Source: Mesostigma viride
Lineage: Eukaryota; Streptophyta; Mesostigmatophyceae; Mesostigmatales; Mesostigmataceae
DNA length: 36,411 bases
Assembly: GCA_009746045.1 (NCBI GenBank)
Contig: RPFO01000213.1
Span: forward strand, 13,345,051-13,381,461
Direction of reading: 5' to 3'
Positions 1 to 10,768 of the stretch are shown one piece after another. The notes under the pieces were generated by a model. The model made no database searches. It was not told where the DNA came from and saw only the letters and a list, made by a program, of their open reading frames with translations. How positions within the stretch are numbered: position 1 is the first letter of the stretch; the number at the start of each line of letters is the position of its first letter. The translations under genes and the position numbers were made by a program.

Positions 1-1
1 C

Positions 2-2907
2 GCTGCGGAGGCTACCAAAGGCAAGCAGGCACGCAGCCCGCTTTCTTTTCAGCAGGCACCCATGTTGCCTGCCGGGCAGTTGCCCGCGTCCTTTTCCATG
101 CCGCTGGCTGGGGTGCAATCTGCTTTTGAGCATGCGAACCCTGCTGGGCTGGAGCAGCGTAGGCGATTGGCGCCTGTGTACCCAATGCCGTTCATTGTGG
201 ACGTACCCATGTTTTCAGCACGGCAGGTGGTCGACACCTTCGGGCAGAAGGGGGTTGAGTGGCTGGGGTCGGTTGTGTCCGAGATCCAGTTGTTCGCAGA
301 TGGGCATGATGTGCGCACCTTGCGCAATTCTGAGTCCGTCACCTACGGGCGTCAGCCGGTAGAAGCCGCAGTGCCCGTGGTGCAAGCGGGAGTGGTCAGC
401 ACAAGTAGCCAGCAGCGCACTAGTGCAGTTCCCCAGGTTCCCACGGTGGTTCCATACCCCAATGGTGAGCCGTCCATAGCGTTCCAAGCAGTTGGAGCCT
501 GTGGAGATGTATGGAGCGACATGGTGACATGTCCGTTGGTTGGCGCAGTCAAGCTTGATAGCGGTGCTCAGCCGCTAGTCATCAGCACAGACTTGGCCAC
601 CATGCTGAACCTGACCTACGAGAACGGTGGCTTAGTGGAAAGCCCCGTGTCTGTGTCAGGTTGGCAGGGTCCGGCTAGTAAGCCGTACGCTATGACGGCG
701 GTTAAAGTCAACGTGATTTTCAATCCGTTGCGCGCCTCTAGCATGACCACCGTGTCCGCGTATGCGCTGGTGGTCAACAAGTGTGGATATTCCGCACTAC
801 TCGGGGTGGATGTCCTTGCTCGCGCCATGGTTCAGGTGGACTATAGGGCGGAGGAGGCATCTTACATCCCTGATTGGGATGGGGCTGGCCTGAAGCGGGC
901 CAGTGTGCCGGTCTCATGCTTCAGTTCTTCAGCCGGGGCTGCACGCCTCAACCCTTCAGCGGCTGCGGGCGTGGTGGAGGTCAGCATGGTGGAGGTACGG
1001 GCGGCGGGCTCATCGGCGTGGGACAAGCATCGGACGGTGCTGCCTCAGCCAACGGCGAGCATTGCCAAGATGCGCACGCAGTGGTCGCTGGATGCTGTGA
1101 CGTCCACGCGGCAGCTGGCTATGCGCAAGCGGGTGACTGAAGCCGTCGTCACCATTCCTCAGATGGCCAGCCATGGCCTCACTTTGGTGCAACCGGGTGT
1201 CTCGGAGGCCCAAGGTAATTTTTCTGCTGCAATCTTACCGCAGGCCCCTGATTTTGCCAAGGGTGCGGTAGTGTTGGAACTGTTTGCGGGGATCGGAGGG
1301 GGCATTGCAGGCTTTTTGGCCGCAGGCGGCGTGTGCCGTAAACTCATCGCGGTAGAGCCATCGCACAAGGCGCGTCAGGTGTACTTCAGTCACTGTGGCG
1401 TGTTGTCGCGAGAGTATCCCGCGCAGTTTCCGCCATCAGCATGGCGTGACCCGTTTGGGGAATGTCCTCAAGATATCCGAGCCATCGGTGAGGTGCAGGT
1501 GCAGCAGTTGTTGCGCAGGCATCATGCCATCGACTTGGTAATTGCGGGTTGGGAGTGCCAGGGCCTGAGCCAGGCAGGGCAAGGGCGGGGGCTAGCCGAT
1601 CCGCGTAGCGCGCTGTTCTGGGAACTGTTGCGTGTGGTGGGACTGTTGCAGTCGCGTCAGCCCCATCCGCCTGCGTATCTGTTTGAGAACGTTGTGGCGG
1701 GTGACAGCCCACATCAGGCGGTGCGGGAGGACTGGGCTACAATCGTGGCACTCCTGGGGGAGCCCATCGTGTGTGACAACGCAGGGCTGGGTGGGCTCAC
1801 GCATCGTTTGCGTGCCTATTGGACCAACGTGGCGTGTGCGACCGGTGTGCAGGCGGTCTTGGGGGCCGTAGCAAGGCAGCATCCGAGTGTGTCTGCGGAG
1901 GTAGCATTGCCTTCCCACCTAGTCACGCAGAAGGTGGATAGCGAGGATCGCCCACCGTATGCACGCGTCAACCGGGTCGGGAGCCCCATGTGTGCACTGC
2001 CGACCCTGGTCAGTTACCAAGGGTCGACAGCATACCGTGATCGGGGTAAGGGTCTCGTTTGGGACACTACCACCGGTCTGTTGGTGCAGCCACCCGCAGA
2101 ATTTCGTGAGGCCAGCATGGGTTTTCATGTCGGGGCCTCGGCGCTGCCGGGCGTGCTCGAGAGTGAGCGCTGGTCTTTGATAGGCCAGGCTATGTCGGTG
2201 TTGCAGGTCGGGTATGTGCTGCTTGCATCGGTTGCCGTGCGCCAGTCTGGGGGGGCGTCCCCAGCCAATCCGCCTCAGCAGGTTGAGGCGCGCGCAGCCA
2301 AACTGAAGCGCCCTGCAGCGACGGGGACTTCATCAGCATGGGGGTGGCGTCTGCGACAGGTGTGGACTATCATTCTCATGACCGCCCTGCTGACCAGCAC
2401 CGTGCTGGCCGGCGAGCCCACGCTGCATCGGGTAATACACCGTGCGGCACGCGAGGCTCCGGCGGTGGGTGTCACACCAGGTGTGGCAGCCTTTTCCTTG
2501 TTCCACGACGATGCGGCTAGGGCGCCGCATCTTGAGGCACATGCGGTAGCTGTGGGTGATCCCGCGGATACGCACCCCTGGGCTATTGGCGAACACCTTT
2601 CTGATGCGCAGCGCTCAGCCATGCTAAAGTGGCTAGGCACTGCAAGGGGGGCCTTCGCTTTCACAAGTGATGAACTGGGGTGTTTCAATGGTGGGACCAT
2701 GCGTGTTCCATTGGACACTGACACTCCTTTGTTCCGACGCCAGCATCGCCTGAGTCAGGCCGAGTTGGATTTTGTAGCCGAGCAATGCAAGGAGTTAGAG
2801 GATGCCGGTATCATCAGGCAATCTTCCTCCAGCTATGCTGCTGCCGTTGTCGTTGCGCCCAAGAAGGACGCTATCACCGGGGCATGGACGGGTATGCGCA
2901 TGGCCAC
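2..2907 (+). pseudogene. Retrotransposon polyprotein, N-terminal part: protease, C5-cytosine methyltransferase, start of RT
   Basis: The frame is open from base 2; the first ATG is at 62, but upstream codons continue, so the start is outside. Numbering from 62: the retropepsin-like DSGA motif is at Asp166, with a second motif ALLGVDV near 245. A C5-MTase follows: motif I ELFAGIGG near 404, catalytic Cys499 in GWECQGLS (Glu replaces the usual Pro before Cys), LFENVVAGD (motif VI) near 540, HRLRAYWTN (motif VIII) and GQAMSVLQVGYVLLA (motif X) near 708. LFENVVA and the following spacing recall the DNMT3 class. A short hydrophobic stretch comes next, then the RT N-terminus (LFRRQHRLSQAE, ASSYAAAVVVAPKKD-type segment). 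The frame is cut at 2907 by the hAT-like insertion and resumes after its second target repeat. The methyltransferase itself has no internal stop. Confidence 0.85.
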
Positions 2908-4441
2908 CAGTGTAAGATCATACGCCGTATTATACGGTATTATACGGTATAATACGTTATGCGCTGGTTTTAGCGCATAATTTTTCATACTTAATGCGTT
3001 TTAGCGCATAATGACGCATAATGACGTATAATGACGTATAATACCGTATTTTCCGGCGTTTTCTGGCGTTTCAGTGCGGAACAAGGCTGTTTTTGCGCGG
3101 CTGTGATGACAGTGGAACATTGCAACGACTTGAAACTACGGACAGTGAGATTGATCACATGCTTTCGTGTCTCTACTAACCCGTCTGAACCAGGTCTGAA
3201 CTGTAGCACATGGATTGCAAATTGAAACGTGGCGGTAGGTAGGGAGTCACAGAGGGGCGAGCACTGGTGAGCAGCCGACGTGCTGACTGAGCACTTAGTG
3301 CATACCGGTACATAGGAATTCCTACCCAATTTTGCCCGACTTGCAATGATGGCGAATTAGCACGGAATAGCACCCTAGCGATTGCGTTATTTACAACATA
3401 CAAGCGCAGGAACTAGCCAGCTTGGCTATCGATAGCTACGTACTCATAAGTCAATTGGTAATGGATGGTTAAATTCACGCCCAGACAACGGCGCGGTTGG
3501 GAAGCGCATGCTATATCACGTCCTGATATTTCGGCCGCACTGTGCAGGAGGTACTGCTAATGCTTTGCCGAGTCAGATCGGTTTGTTTATCCGACATAAG
3601 GTCTTTGGGTATTTATTCTTCTGGTCTGCATGTCATAAAATGTTGATGCTGGCTAGACGAAGCACATGGATTTAGCAAAGCCGGTGGCCGGAGTTTATCA
3701 TTTGTTCGTCGGCCTGCATGCAACTGCATCGTCGGCCTGCATCTGATCTCCTCGAAGTGCCGGTCCTGCCTGCTCCGGAGCCACGGCATGGTTGCTGCTG
3801 CACGCGATGAAAGCTTTGTTAATCTGGGCAAGAACTAGAAGAATTAATATGTTGGGATTTGCAGTTAGCGCTGCCAGGGCCATGTTCATGGGAAGCTAGC
3901 TGAGCACATGGCAGCCTCGAGGGCGAGGGGCCACATGGCTGGCTGGATCGTCACACACAGTCACATGCAGCTCAGTATATGCACATAGCATCGCACAATG
4001 CAAACATATAATGCATCAATTGTATTTGCGTGCATGCACTGCCAGATATATACACACATATACACAATTATGCATGCACACGTTTGCACATAATATGAAT
4101 AGAGCAAGTGCATGCATGTGCAAGGGTTCCTCACCAGTTGGAACTGCATGTATAGTACTAACTATGATCACATTACTATGTGCAAGACGAGCTTTAGCTC
4201 AGTATTACATGCTACATCGTGTCCACAATGTACACCTCATTGAGTATTTTGGGTAGGGCAACCCTGTATTTTGTCCTAAACAGTGTTTAAAACATGGGGA
4301 TTGATGGTGGGTGTGTTACATGGTGTGAAACGGAGTATTCTGAGAGTGCCCGTACGATAACGTATAATACCGTATTATACCGTATTATACATTATACTCC
4401 ACCGTGACCGCATAACGCGTATAACGTACGATCTTACACTG
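2908..4441. mobile_element. Non-autonomous hAT-like DNA transposon inserted in the RT gene
   Basis: Terminal inverted repeats start CAGTGTAAGATC (2908-2919) and end GATCTTACACTG (4430-4441). The flanks are a perfect 8-bp duplication ATGGCCAC (2900-2907 and 4442-4449). An 8-bp duplication and CAGTG termini are typical of hAT elements. Removing the element plus one repeat restores an uninterrupted RT frame, which confirms the boundaries. Both subterminal regions carry many short copies of CGTATTATACGG-type sequence (2920-3055 and 4355-4405), as hAT transposases often need. The 1534-bp interior has no transposase reading frame; 3960-4110 is rich in CATGCA/TATACACA simple sequence. Confidence 0.9.
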
Positions 4442-6105
4442 ATGGCCACCGATCTGCGGTTGCTGAATGCACACACACCCGTGGACCGTTACCCCATGCC
4501 ACGTGTGGATGATGTCTTGGATAAGATATCTCCTCATGTGAAGTTTGTGTCCTCACTGGACCTGCGTAGCGGCTTTCATCAGATCGCAGTTGTGCCGGAG
4601 GATCAGCGGAAGCTTGCATTCTGGGGGGGCGGCAATTTGTATGAGTGGGTGTGCATGCCGTTTGGGCACCGCAACGCTAGTGCTGTTTTCCAACGAGCTA
4701 TGGACAAAGTGCTTGCAGGTCTTCCTTTCGCCGCTTGTTACATTGATGATGTAATCGTCTTTAGCGCGACATTTGAGGAGCACCTGGCGCACTTATCGCA
4801 GGTTCGCTTGGCTCTCGAGGAGCATAATATGCGGCTGCACCCTGAGAAGTGCAAGTTCGCACAGCGGACCCTCTCATTCCTTGGTCATCAGATTGTGCCG
4901 GGTGGCCGGACGCCTGATGCTGCCAAGGTCGAATCCATCGCGCAGGCCGCCGTACCCACGGATGTCTCAGGGGTGCGGGCGTATTTGGGTTTCAGCTGGC
5001 TATTACCGAGGTTACATTGAGAACTTCAGCAGCAAGGTGAAGCCCTTGACCGAGTTACTCAAGAAGGGGTGCGTGTGGGCGTGGGGTCCCGCACAGCAAC
5101 GCGCCATCGAGACGCGATCAAGCAGGAGCTCACGTCGGCACCGATTCTGCGCGCCCCTGACTATGCTTTGCCATTTGTGTCATAAACCGACTGGTCCAAT
5201 TAGGTAGGACTGGGTGCGGTCTTGGCGCGAAGGATGGTGATGGGCGCGAGCACGTTATTGCTTATGCTAGTCGCAGCAACAACCCAGCGGAGAGCCGGTA
5301 TTCTTCCTATGAGGGGGAGGCACTGGCTGTGGTGTGGGCCATCAAGCACTTTCGCCCGTATTTATTTGGGCGCGTGTTTACTCTGGTGACAGACCACCAG
5401 CCGCTTCAGTGGCTAATGACCAACACCAACCTGACGGGTAAGTTCGCCCGATATGGGCCATGATTATCCAGGAGTACCACATGACCATTGTGCATCGGGC
5501 CGGCAAGGACCATGTCAACGCCGATGTGCTATCCCGATACGCCATGCCTACCACTGTTGACCACACTGGAGCCCGGGCCATGGGTGCCGAGGGCTCGTCG
5601 GGTTCTGTGGTCTTTGTGAACGCTGCTGGGTATGCGGCCGACGATGAGGAGGAGGCGTGGTGGCGCAGTGTCGAGTACTCTGTGGCGGACTTCGGCATCA
5701 GCAACGACCCGGTGCGGCCGTCGCCATTCACGCCATCCAAAGCTGTGTGCGCTATGGAAGAGGGTAGGTCTCTGTCCTTTGACATTGATCCTTCTCTGCA
5801 GCAGCTGATCGCTGTGCAGGCTCTCTTAGCGCGTAGCTCTCTTGCTGATTACTACACCGCTGATATCTGGCTAGATGGTCGAGTTTTGGAGCAAGTGCAG
5901 GGTGCTGTCTTGACTCCTACTCCAGTCGATTGGACTCCTGCTCAGAAGGCGACGGAGTTGAACAGGGTGCAGCACAGGGCTGCAACCTATGGTTGGGAAG
6001 ATGGGGTTTTGTACAAGCTGTTGGGCAAGCGTAGGGTGGTCGTCCCACCGCCTGACAAGCGCGCTGCTATAGTGCAGGCGTACCACGAGCGGTATGGTCA
6101 CTTAA
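4442..6105 (+). pseudogene. Retrotransposon polyprotein, middle part: RT palm, RNase H, integrase N-terminus
   Basis: From 4450 the RT resumes: FVSSLDLRSGFHQI, FGHRNASAVFQRAMDKV and the catalytic YIDDVIVFS (near 4739-4765), then LSFLGHQIVPGG. A one-base shift near 4993 moves the reading into the next frame (GYYRGYIENF). Another shift near 5110 leads into RNase H, which has in-frame TAA (about 5185) and TAG (about 5202), then recognisable EHVIAYASRSNN and LVTDHQPLQWL. A further shift near 5450 precedes IIQEYHMTIVHRAGKDHV and the connection domain. The integrase zinc-finger His pair YHERYGHL is cut at 6101-6105 by the TTAA element. Confidence 0.85.
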
Positions 6106-7825
6106 CTCGTCGTCTGTCCCAACTCAGTCCTCACAGGAGGACTGAGTTGACAATTTTCAACCGCATGTAGCGACTAGGTGGGGGGTCCATCCCAAATGTT
6201 TTGATGTGGATCTGGGGTGTACTAGATGTCATTTTGTTGGCAAAAATACTGCATATGTGAAAACTTGACCCGAACACCTGAAAATTACACGGACGTTGGG
6301 CACCCCTCGCGAATTTGCATTTTTCGGGATAAGAACGAGTGGGAAAAATTCAATCAAATCCTGGGGCATGAAGAAAAAATATAGGCATGTAAACAATATA
6401 GTTCTTGAAACGTGGCAAAAAACTGGGCTCGATTTGGCCACTGCAACTGCCTGAAACAATTAAAAAACTCTCAGTCCTCAGGAGAGGAATGGGGCTTTTG
6501 CTAACTTTGCTAGCATGTAAGTGCGGTCATACTACACATCACCGTGGCCACCAACCATCCCAATCAACTCATTTCCCTTCAAGCATTACAGGACAACACA
6601 CTTGCATCATCATACTTCAGGTATATCATACCTTATCATGTAGTGAGAGCCTATGCATGCGTGTAGGGAATGGGCTTGGATACCTACCAACAAAGGGTTA
6701 TGTTATAAGTGTCAACCACCAATATAATGGGTAGGTTAAGCATATTTCCATTGTTTCTAACAACAATAGATATGGCTATAACTGTTTTGCCTTGCCATGA
6801 TGTGGCCAACATAGTTGCTGGCACATGATGGCAGTGGTTTGTCACCAAGACTTTTCACTCACCCGCAAAAGCTTGAATGCACCCTTGACGCAGCCCGTGG
6901 CCACACAATCATGCAGTATGAACGTAGCAAAAGAATAACTTACATCTATGAAGGTGTTTAAACCTGCACAGCTCCTTAAACCCTGCACAACTACACTGGG
7001 TTCAGGCAAATGCCTGCTAACATCATCTGAAAAGGGGGTTTTAGAGAGGGGCAGGCAACGGTCAAGAAAGAGCATCAAGACTTGAACCTGACAACGCCTC
7101 GCAAGCTTAAACTCATGTAAGAACATCAAGAAACGAAGAGGCAACGATTATCCGGCTTTACCTGGCACGGCTGGCGTTACCTTGGCCCAGGCGGTGCCCG
7201 CAAAAGTGGCACTCTTCGGCACATAGACCATGACGTGACAGAATGGTCGAAATCATCAAATCTATACTGTCACTCAATTTATTCTAATACAATGCATGTT
7301 AAAATGTAGAAAGAAACCTATCAGCCATTGAAATTGCGCCGGAAAGCAAGCGCAGTCATCGATTCCGTCGACCTGCCTTATCGCAGTTTTTTCCAGCAAG
7401 AACAGTGCCGACACCGAGTAAATCGCATCCCCGCGAGCTAAAAATTGATTTATATCATCTTTAGGGCATGTTAAATCTATTTACTGAGTTTGGACAGCTC
7501 ACTCGTCCGCAAACGTAAACTGCATGCATGGGCGCGAGCCGCCATGGCTAGGTCGTGCATTTCCGGAACTCGCGTTTCACGTGGAAAAGTACCCTTACCA
7601 CCTGTACTTTGACCGTACAGTTAGCCGCGCATACCAAATCCAAAAAAATCCCAAAAATATGTCCAAGAAAGATCTTTTCACGTAGTATTTGAATAAATTT
7701 TGAGAGAATTTTTTTGTCAAACATTCTGACTGGGGCGAATTTTCTACGAAACCCAAAAACTCGGTCCTCTAGAGAGGACTGAGTTCAACTCAGTCCTCCG
7801 TAGAGGACCAGGGACAGACGACGAG
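6106..7825. mobile_element. TTAA-flanked non-autonomous DNA transposon inserted in the integrase gene
   Basis: Inverted ends CTCGTCGTCTGTCCC (6106-6120) and GGGACAGACGACGAG (7811-7825) are flanked on both sides by TTAA (6102-6105 and 7826-7829). TTAA duplication is the mark of piggyBac-type elements, but the tips do not carry a piggyBac sequence I recognise. Just inside both ends are hairpins built from the same word: AACTCAGTCCTC facing GAGGACTGAGTT at 6121-6148, and two further copies at 7759-7810. The 1720-bp interior has no convincing coding region. Collapsing to one TTAA leaves the integrase frame off by one base, so either another indel occurred or the exact tips differ slightly. Confidence 0.82.
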
Positions 7826-7829
7826 TTAA

Positions 7830-9139
7830 TTGGGTGGCAATCGCACGCTCAGCCTCGTACGGACCAGCTATTGGTGGAATAACATGCGACACACGGTGGC
7901 ACAGGTCGTGGCCAGCTGTGTCCCGTGTGCTCGAACCAAGGCTAACTTTAGCGCAGATCATGGTGCCAAGGAGCTGATGTCGCTTCCCATCAAGGGCTTG
8001 TTTTATCGCTGGCACGTCGATCTGTGCGAGCCGTTTCAGGAGAGCCCTGACGGCAGCCTCTATGTCATGGTATGTGTGGAGAGCTTTAGCAAATGGGTTG
8101 AGTGGATCCCCATTGCTGACAAGCATGCCGCTACCACCGCGAAGCATTTTGCGGACATCATAACCAGGTTTGGGGCTCCCGCGGAGGTAGTCACGCGGAC
8201 CAGGGTGGTGAGTTCAGGGGTGAGTTCCAGGAGTTGCTGGATGGATGTCTTATTGATCACCGTCACACTTCTCGGGAGCATCCTCAGGCCAATGGTTTGG
8301 CTGAGAAATTGGTGCAGACCGTCAAGCAGGCGCTGCGCAAGTGGAGCCTGCAGGTGCCGGAGTCGGCCAGGTGGGATCGCGAGTTGGCATGGATTGCCAT
8401 GCATGGGTTATCGCATGTCTCCCCAGGAGTCTCTCGCTACCTTCTCCCCGTATTTCCTTCTGTTCGGGCGTAATCCTCTTTTGCCTACGGAGGCACAGGT
8501 TGCGCACCCCGAACCCATGGCCTTCGACAACGCTCAGCAATTTTTTGTTGAGGTGCTGCATGGCCAGGGCAGAGACTTTTAAGAAGGTCATGCCCATCGG
8601 GAAGAACAACTTGTTCATTGCTCAGCACAGGGACTCCCTGCGCTACGCTCAGCGCCGGGGGGGCGCATACATGGCTCGCCAGCTGCGGTTTAGGCCAGGG
8701 CAGTATGTTTTCCTGCGCACTCAGCTGAAGCACACTTTGGATGTGGAGGCGGGGCCCACCATTTTGCGCATTGTGGCTATCAAACCATCGAGAGTGGCAA
8801 TTTTCAGTGGAGGGCGCCGACGGGAGCCGTACGACTGACAACCTCAGCAATCTCAGTCCCTGCTCGCTGCCCAATTTGGTCCACGACCTCCAACCGCACA
8901 CGTCTCGCCGAGTCAAGGACGCACAGTGTCAGGTTTGTCACCGGGACGATCAGGCGGAGTCCATGTTATTGTGTGATCAGTGTAACTGTGGTTGGCACAT
9001 GCAGTGTTTGCAGCCAGTGGTCACCAGCATTCCGGAGGGGGATTGGTTTTGTCCAGTGTGCACCGCTGCGCAGTTTACCTCCCGCAGCTTGACTGCGGTC
9101 ACCGCTGCCCTTGTCTTGGTACGATCGCTGTCTTCGTGA
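7830..9139 (+). pseudogene. Retrotransposon polyprotein, C-terminal part: integrase core and PHD finger
   Basis: The integrase zinc site continues with CVPCARTKA (completing HHCC). The catalytic core follows: first Asp in WHVDL, the second lost in a frameshift near 8190 where the DQGGEF-type motif should be, and the Glu in REHPQANGLAEKLVQ. More shifts occur near 8460, 8580 and 8805. The tail PGQYVFLR is typical of the integrase C-terminal domain. The last frame encodes a full C4HC3 PHD finger (CQVC ... LLCDQC ... WHMQC ... WFCPVC, about 8929-9062). PHD fingers bind histone H3 tails, so this one may steer integration as chromodomains do in other gypsy elements. The stop is at 9137-9139, just before the purine tract. 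Confidence 0.85.
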
Positions 9140-9156
9140 TGGGGCCGGTCGCCAGC

Positions 9157-9167
9157 GAGGGGGGGAA
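9157..9167 (+). other. Probable polypurine tract of the retrotransposon
   Basis: An 11-base all-purine run (GAGGGGGGGAA) lies 18 bases after the last Pol stop codon and is followed three bases later by TG at 9171, the usual first bases of an LTR. In LTR retrotransposons such a run primes plus-strand DNA synthesis. The position fits, but it cannot be confirmed without the 5' LTR. Confidence 0.55.
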
Positions 9168-9170
9168 TCA

Positions 9171-10680
9171 TGGGACAGGTCCTTGCCCACCCCACAGGGC
9201 ATGCAGTTAAGGCAGGCACGTCAGCTCAGCTCATTTGGGTTTTACCAAATTTAGCTGAGTGGCCAGCCGCCATGGTGGCGCCGGAGATTGTGGCACGCAG
9301 ACGCGACAATTCGAAGTCACCACCGCCGGACATACATGGCTATGTGTCTGTCAGTGACTGATATCTAGAGGTAATATTGGCGATATTGGGAGATATATCG
9401 ATAGATGTATGTCCGAGGAACAGTGCAACGACTGTTGCCAAGGACATGGACAGTGGCCGGATCAGCCCTATGTTCAACCCGTAGTTCGGCACACTATGTA
9501 CAATGAACTTCAGGCCGTAACTTAGTGAGGGTGAATTTGGGCCACAAGAGAGGATCAGCTAGCTCAGTGGTGCCGACCTAGTAGTTAGAATGCGGTGGGA
9601 TATATTGCTTGAGAACACTGTAGGCTGTGAGCAATGAATTGCTTGGTTCATTAGAAAATAGGTTTACCCTTTATCAACGTTCCTCTCACTGGCTGCGCCG
9701 CCAGTGACCGTTGGGTGCAGACCGTTGGCCCGAGGCCGCACGATGACAGGTAGCAGTCTAGTCACTGCATCGTGTGATCACAGATCAATGCACGCTGCAG
9801 TACGGTCCCTATCTAGGATACTCTAGTACCGTCCAATGACAGGACACTACGTATACTGGGTACTGACATCTGTCACGTACCCCAGTACCCAAAGTACCTA
9901 TCTAGGGAAACGTATGCGACTCGACTAGCATTCCTATCTGCATAGCCCACGTGGTATTTATATTCACATACCAACGTAGGTTTACAAGGCTTATTCATAC
10001 GTTGTATTCACAATGCCTTTGAGACTTAGTCTACAGCAAAGCATGGAGACTAACTCCAGTATTGTTTTATTATTTATTTAGGTCTGCACCCCCAACATTA
10101 TTGTTATTGTTTTTAAGTTGATTAGGGGTACAAAAGAGACATGGCTGGTTGAGCCAGGTTGGTTACAGCTGGCTGTTCTGGCCAGGTGTTATATTGCACA
10201 TTAAATAAGGTGTACACAGCTGGCTGGTTTGGCCAGTTATTGGAGCACACAAAGTAAGTGTATACAATGCTTGTGTCCTCAAGCTGCAAATGGATACAAA
10301 TCTGACCTAGCCAGCACTCACACCCCACAACGAATGTGTTGAATTTTATGGCGCCCAGCAGCTATCGCTGTGGTAAGGGGGTGTGGTGGTTGTGTACTGT
10401 GCTATGGCCAGTCATTTATTCAAACACTGACTCTGATATCATAGGGGTTCATGTTCTGGAAGAGGAGCTGGTACTGTTGGCCAGCAGCATCCCGCAGCTT
10501 CGTTAGAGCGTCTGCTGGGTTGTCCTCATCATCCACATGAGTCCAGCTGGAAAAATAGGTGGCCTCCTACGCTCCGCGAGGGTGACCCCATGTTCCCCCC
10601 TATCTTTTGTGTGCCACGGGATTTTTCTAAGTCCCGTGGCACTGCATGAGATGTGGGCATGCACGAATAGTTTTTTCATT
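9171..10680. other. Gene-free stretch: probable 3' LTR and flanking decayed sequence
   Basis: No believable coding region is present. A probable LTR starts at 9171. A hairpin lies at about 9216-9256 (CTCAGCT...ATTTGG facing CCAAAT...AGCTGAG). A degenerate repeat CAGCTGGCTG-x-TTGGCCAG occurs at about 10141-10235. The switch from the retrotransposon zone to the virus-like genes falls somewhere here; I see no clear target duplication or sharp boundary. Confidence 0.5.
10611..10642. repeat. Perfect inverted repeat (hairpin)
   Basis: GTGCCACGGGA (10611-10621) and TCCCGTGGCAC (10632-10642) are perfect complements around a 10-base loop. It lies about 130 bases beyond the 3' end of the minus-strand gene at 10769-11878, so it could sit in that transcript's 3' region, or be an old transposon tip. 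Function unknown. Confidence 0.6.
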
Positions 10681-10768
10681 ACAAGTTAATAATTTACAGG
10701 CAGAGACTTGTCTATTGATGAGGGCTGGGCTAGGTGTGCACTTGTGGCTACTGATACAATGAGGCTGT

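Larger units (their letters stand above)
1..9168 (+). mobile_element. Ty3/gypsy-like LTR retrotransposon carrying a DNA methyltransferase and PHD finger (degenerate, 5' end outside window)
   Basis: The coding pieces read in the order aspartic protease, C5-cytosine methyltransferase, reverse transcriptase, RNase H, integrase and PHD finger, all on the plus strand. RT before integrase and the YIDDVIVFS active site fit the Ty3/gypsy class. Two DNA transposons (2908-4441 and 6106-7825) split it, and there are at least six frameshifts and two stop codons, so this copy cannot make Pol. The reading frame is open to the left window edge, so gag and the 5' LTR lie outside. A purine run at 9157-9167 followed by TG at 9171 is the likely polypurine tract and 3' LTR start. 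The 3' LTR end cannot be fixed without the 5' copy. Retrotransposons that captured cytosine methyltransferases are known from some algae and dinoflagellates. Confidence 0.85.

Noticed and set aside
2980-4435. Small open frames inside the hAT-like element
   Set aside because: Short, repeat-derived and without transposase motifs.
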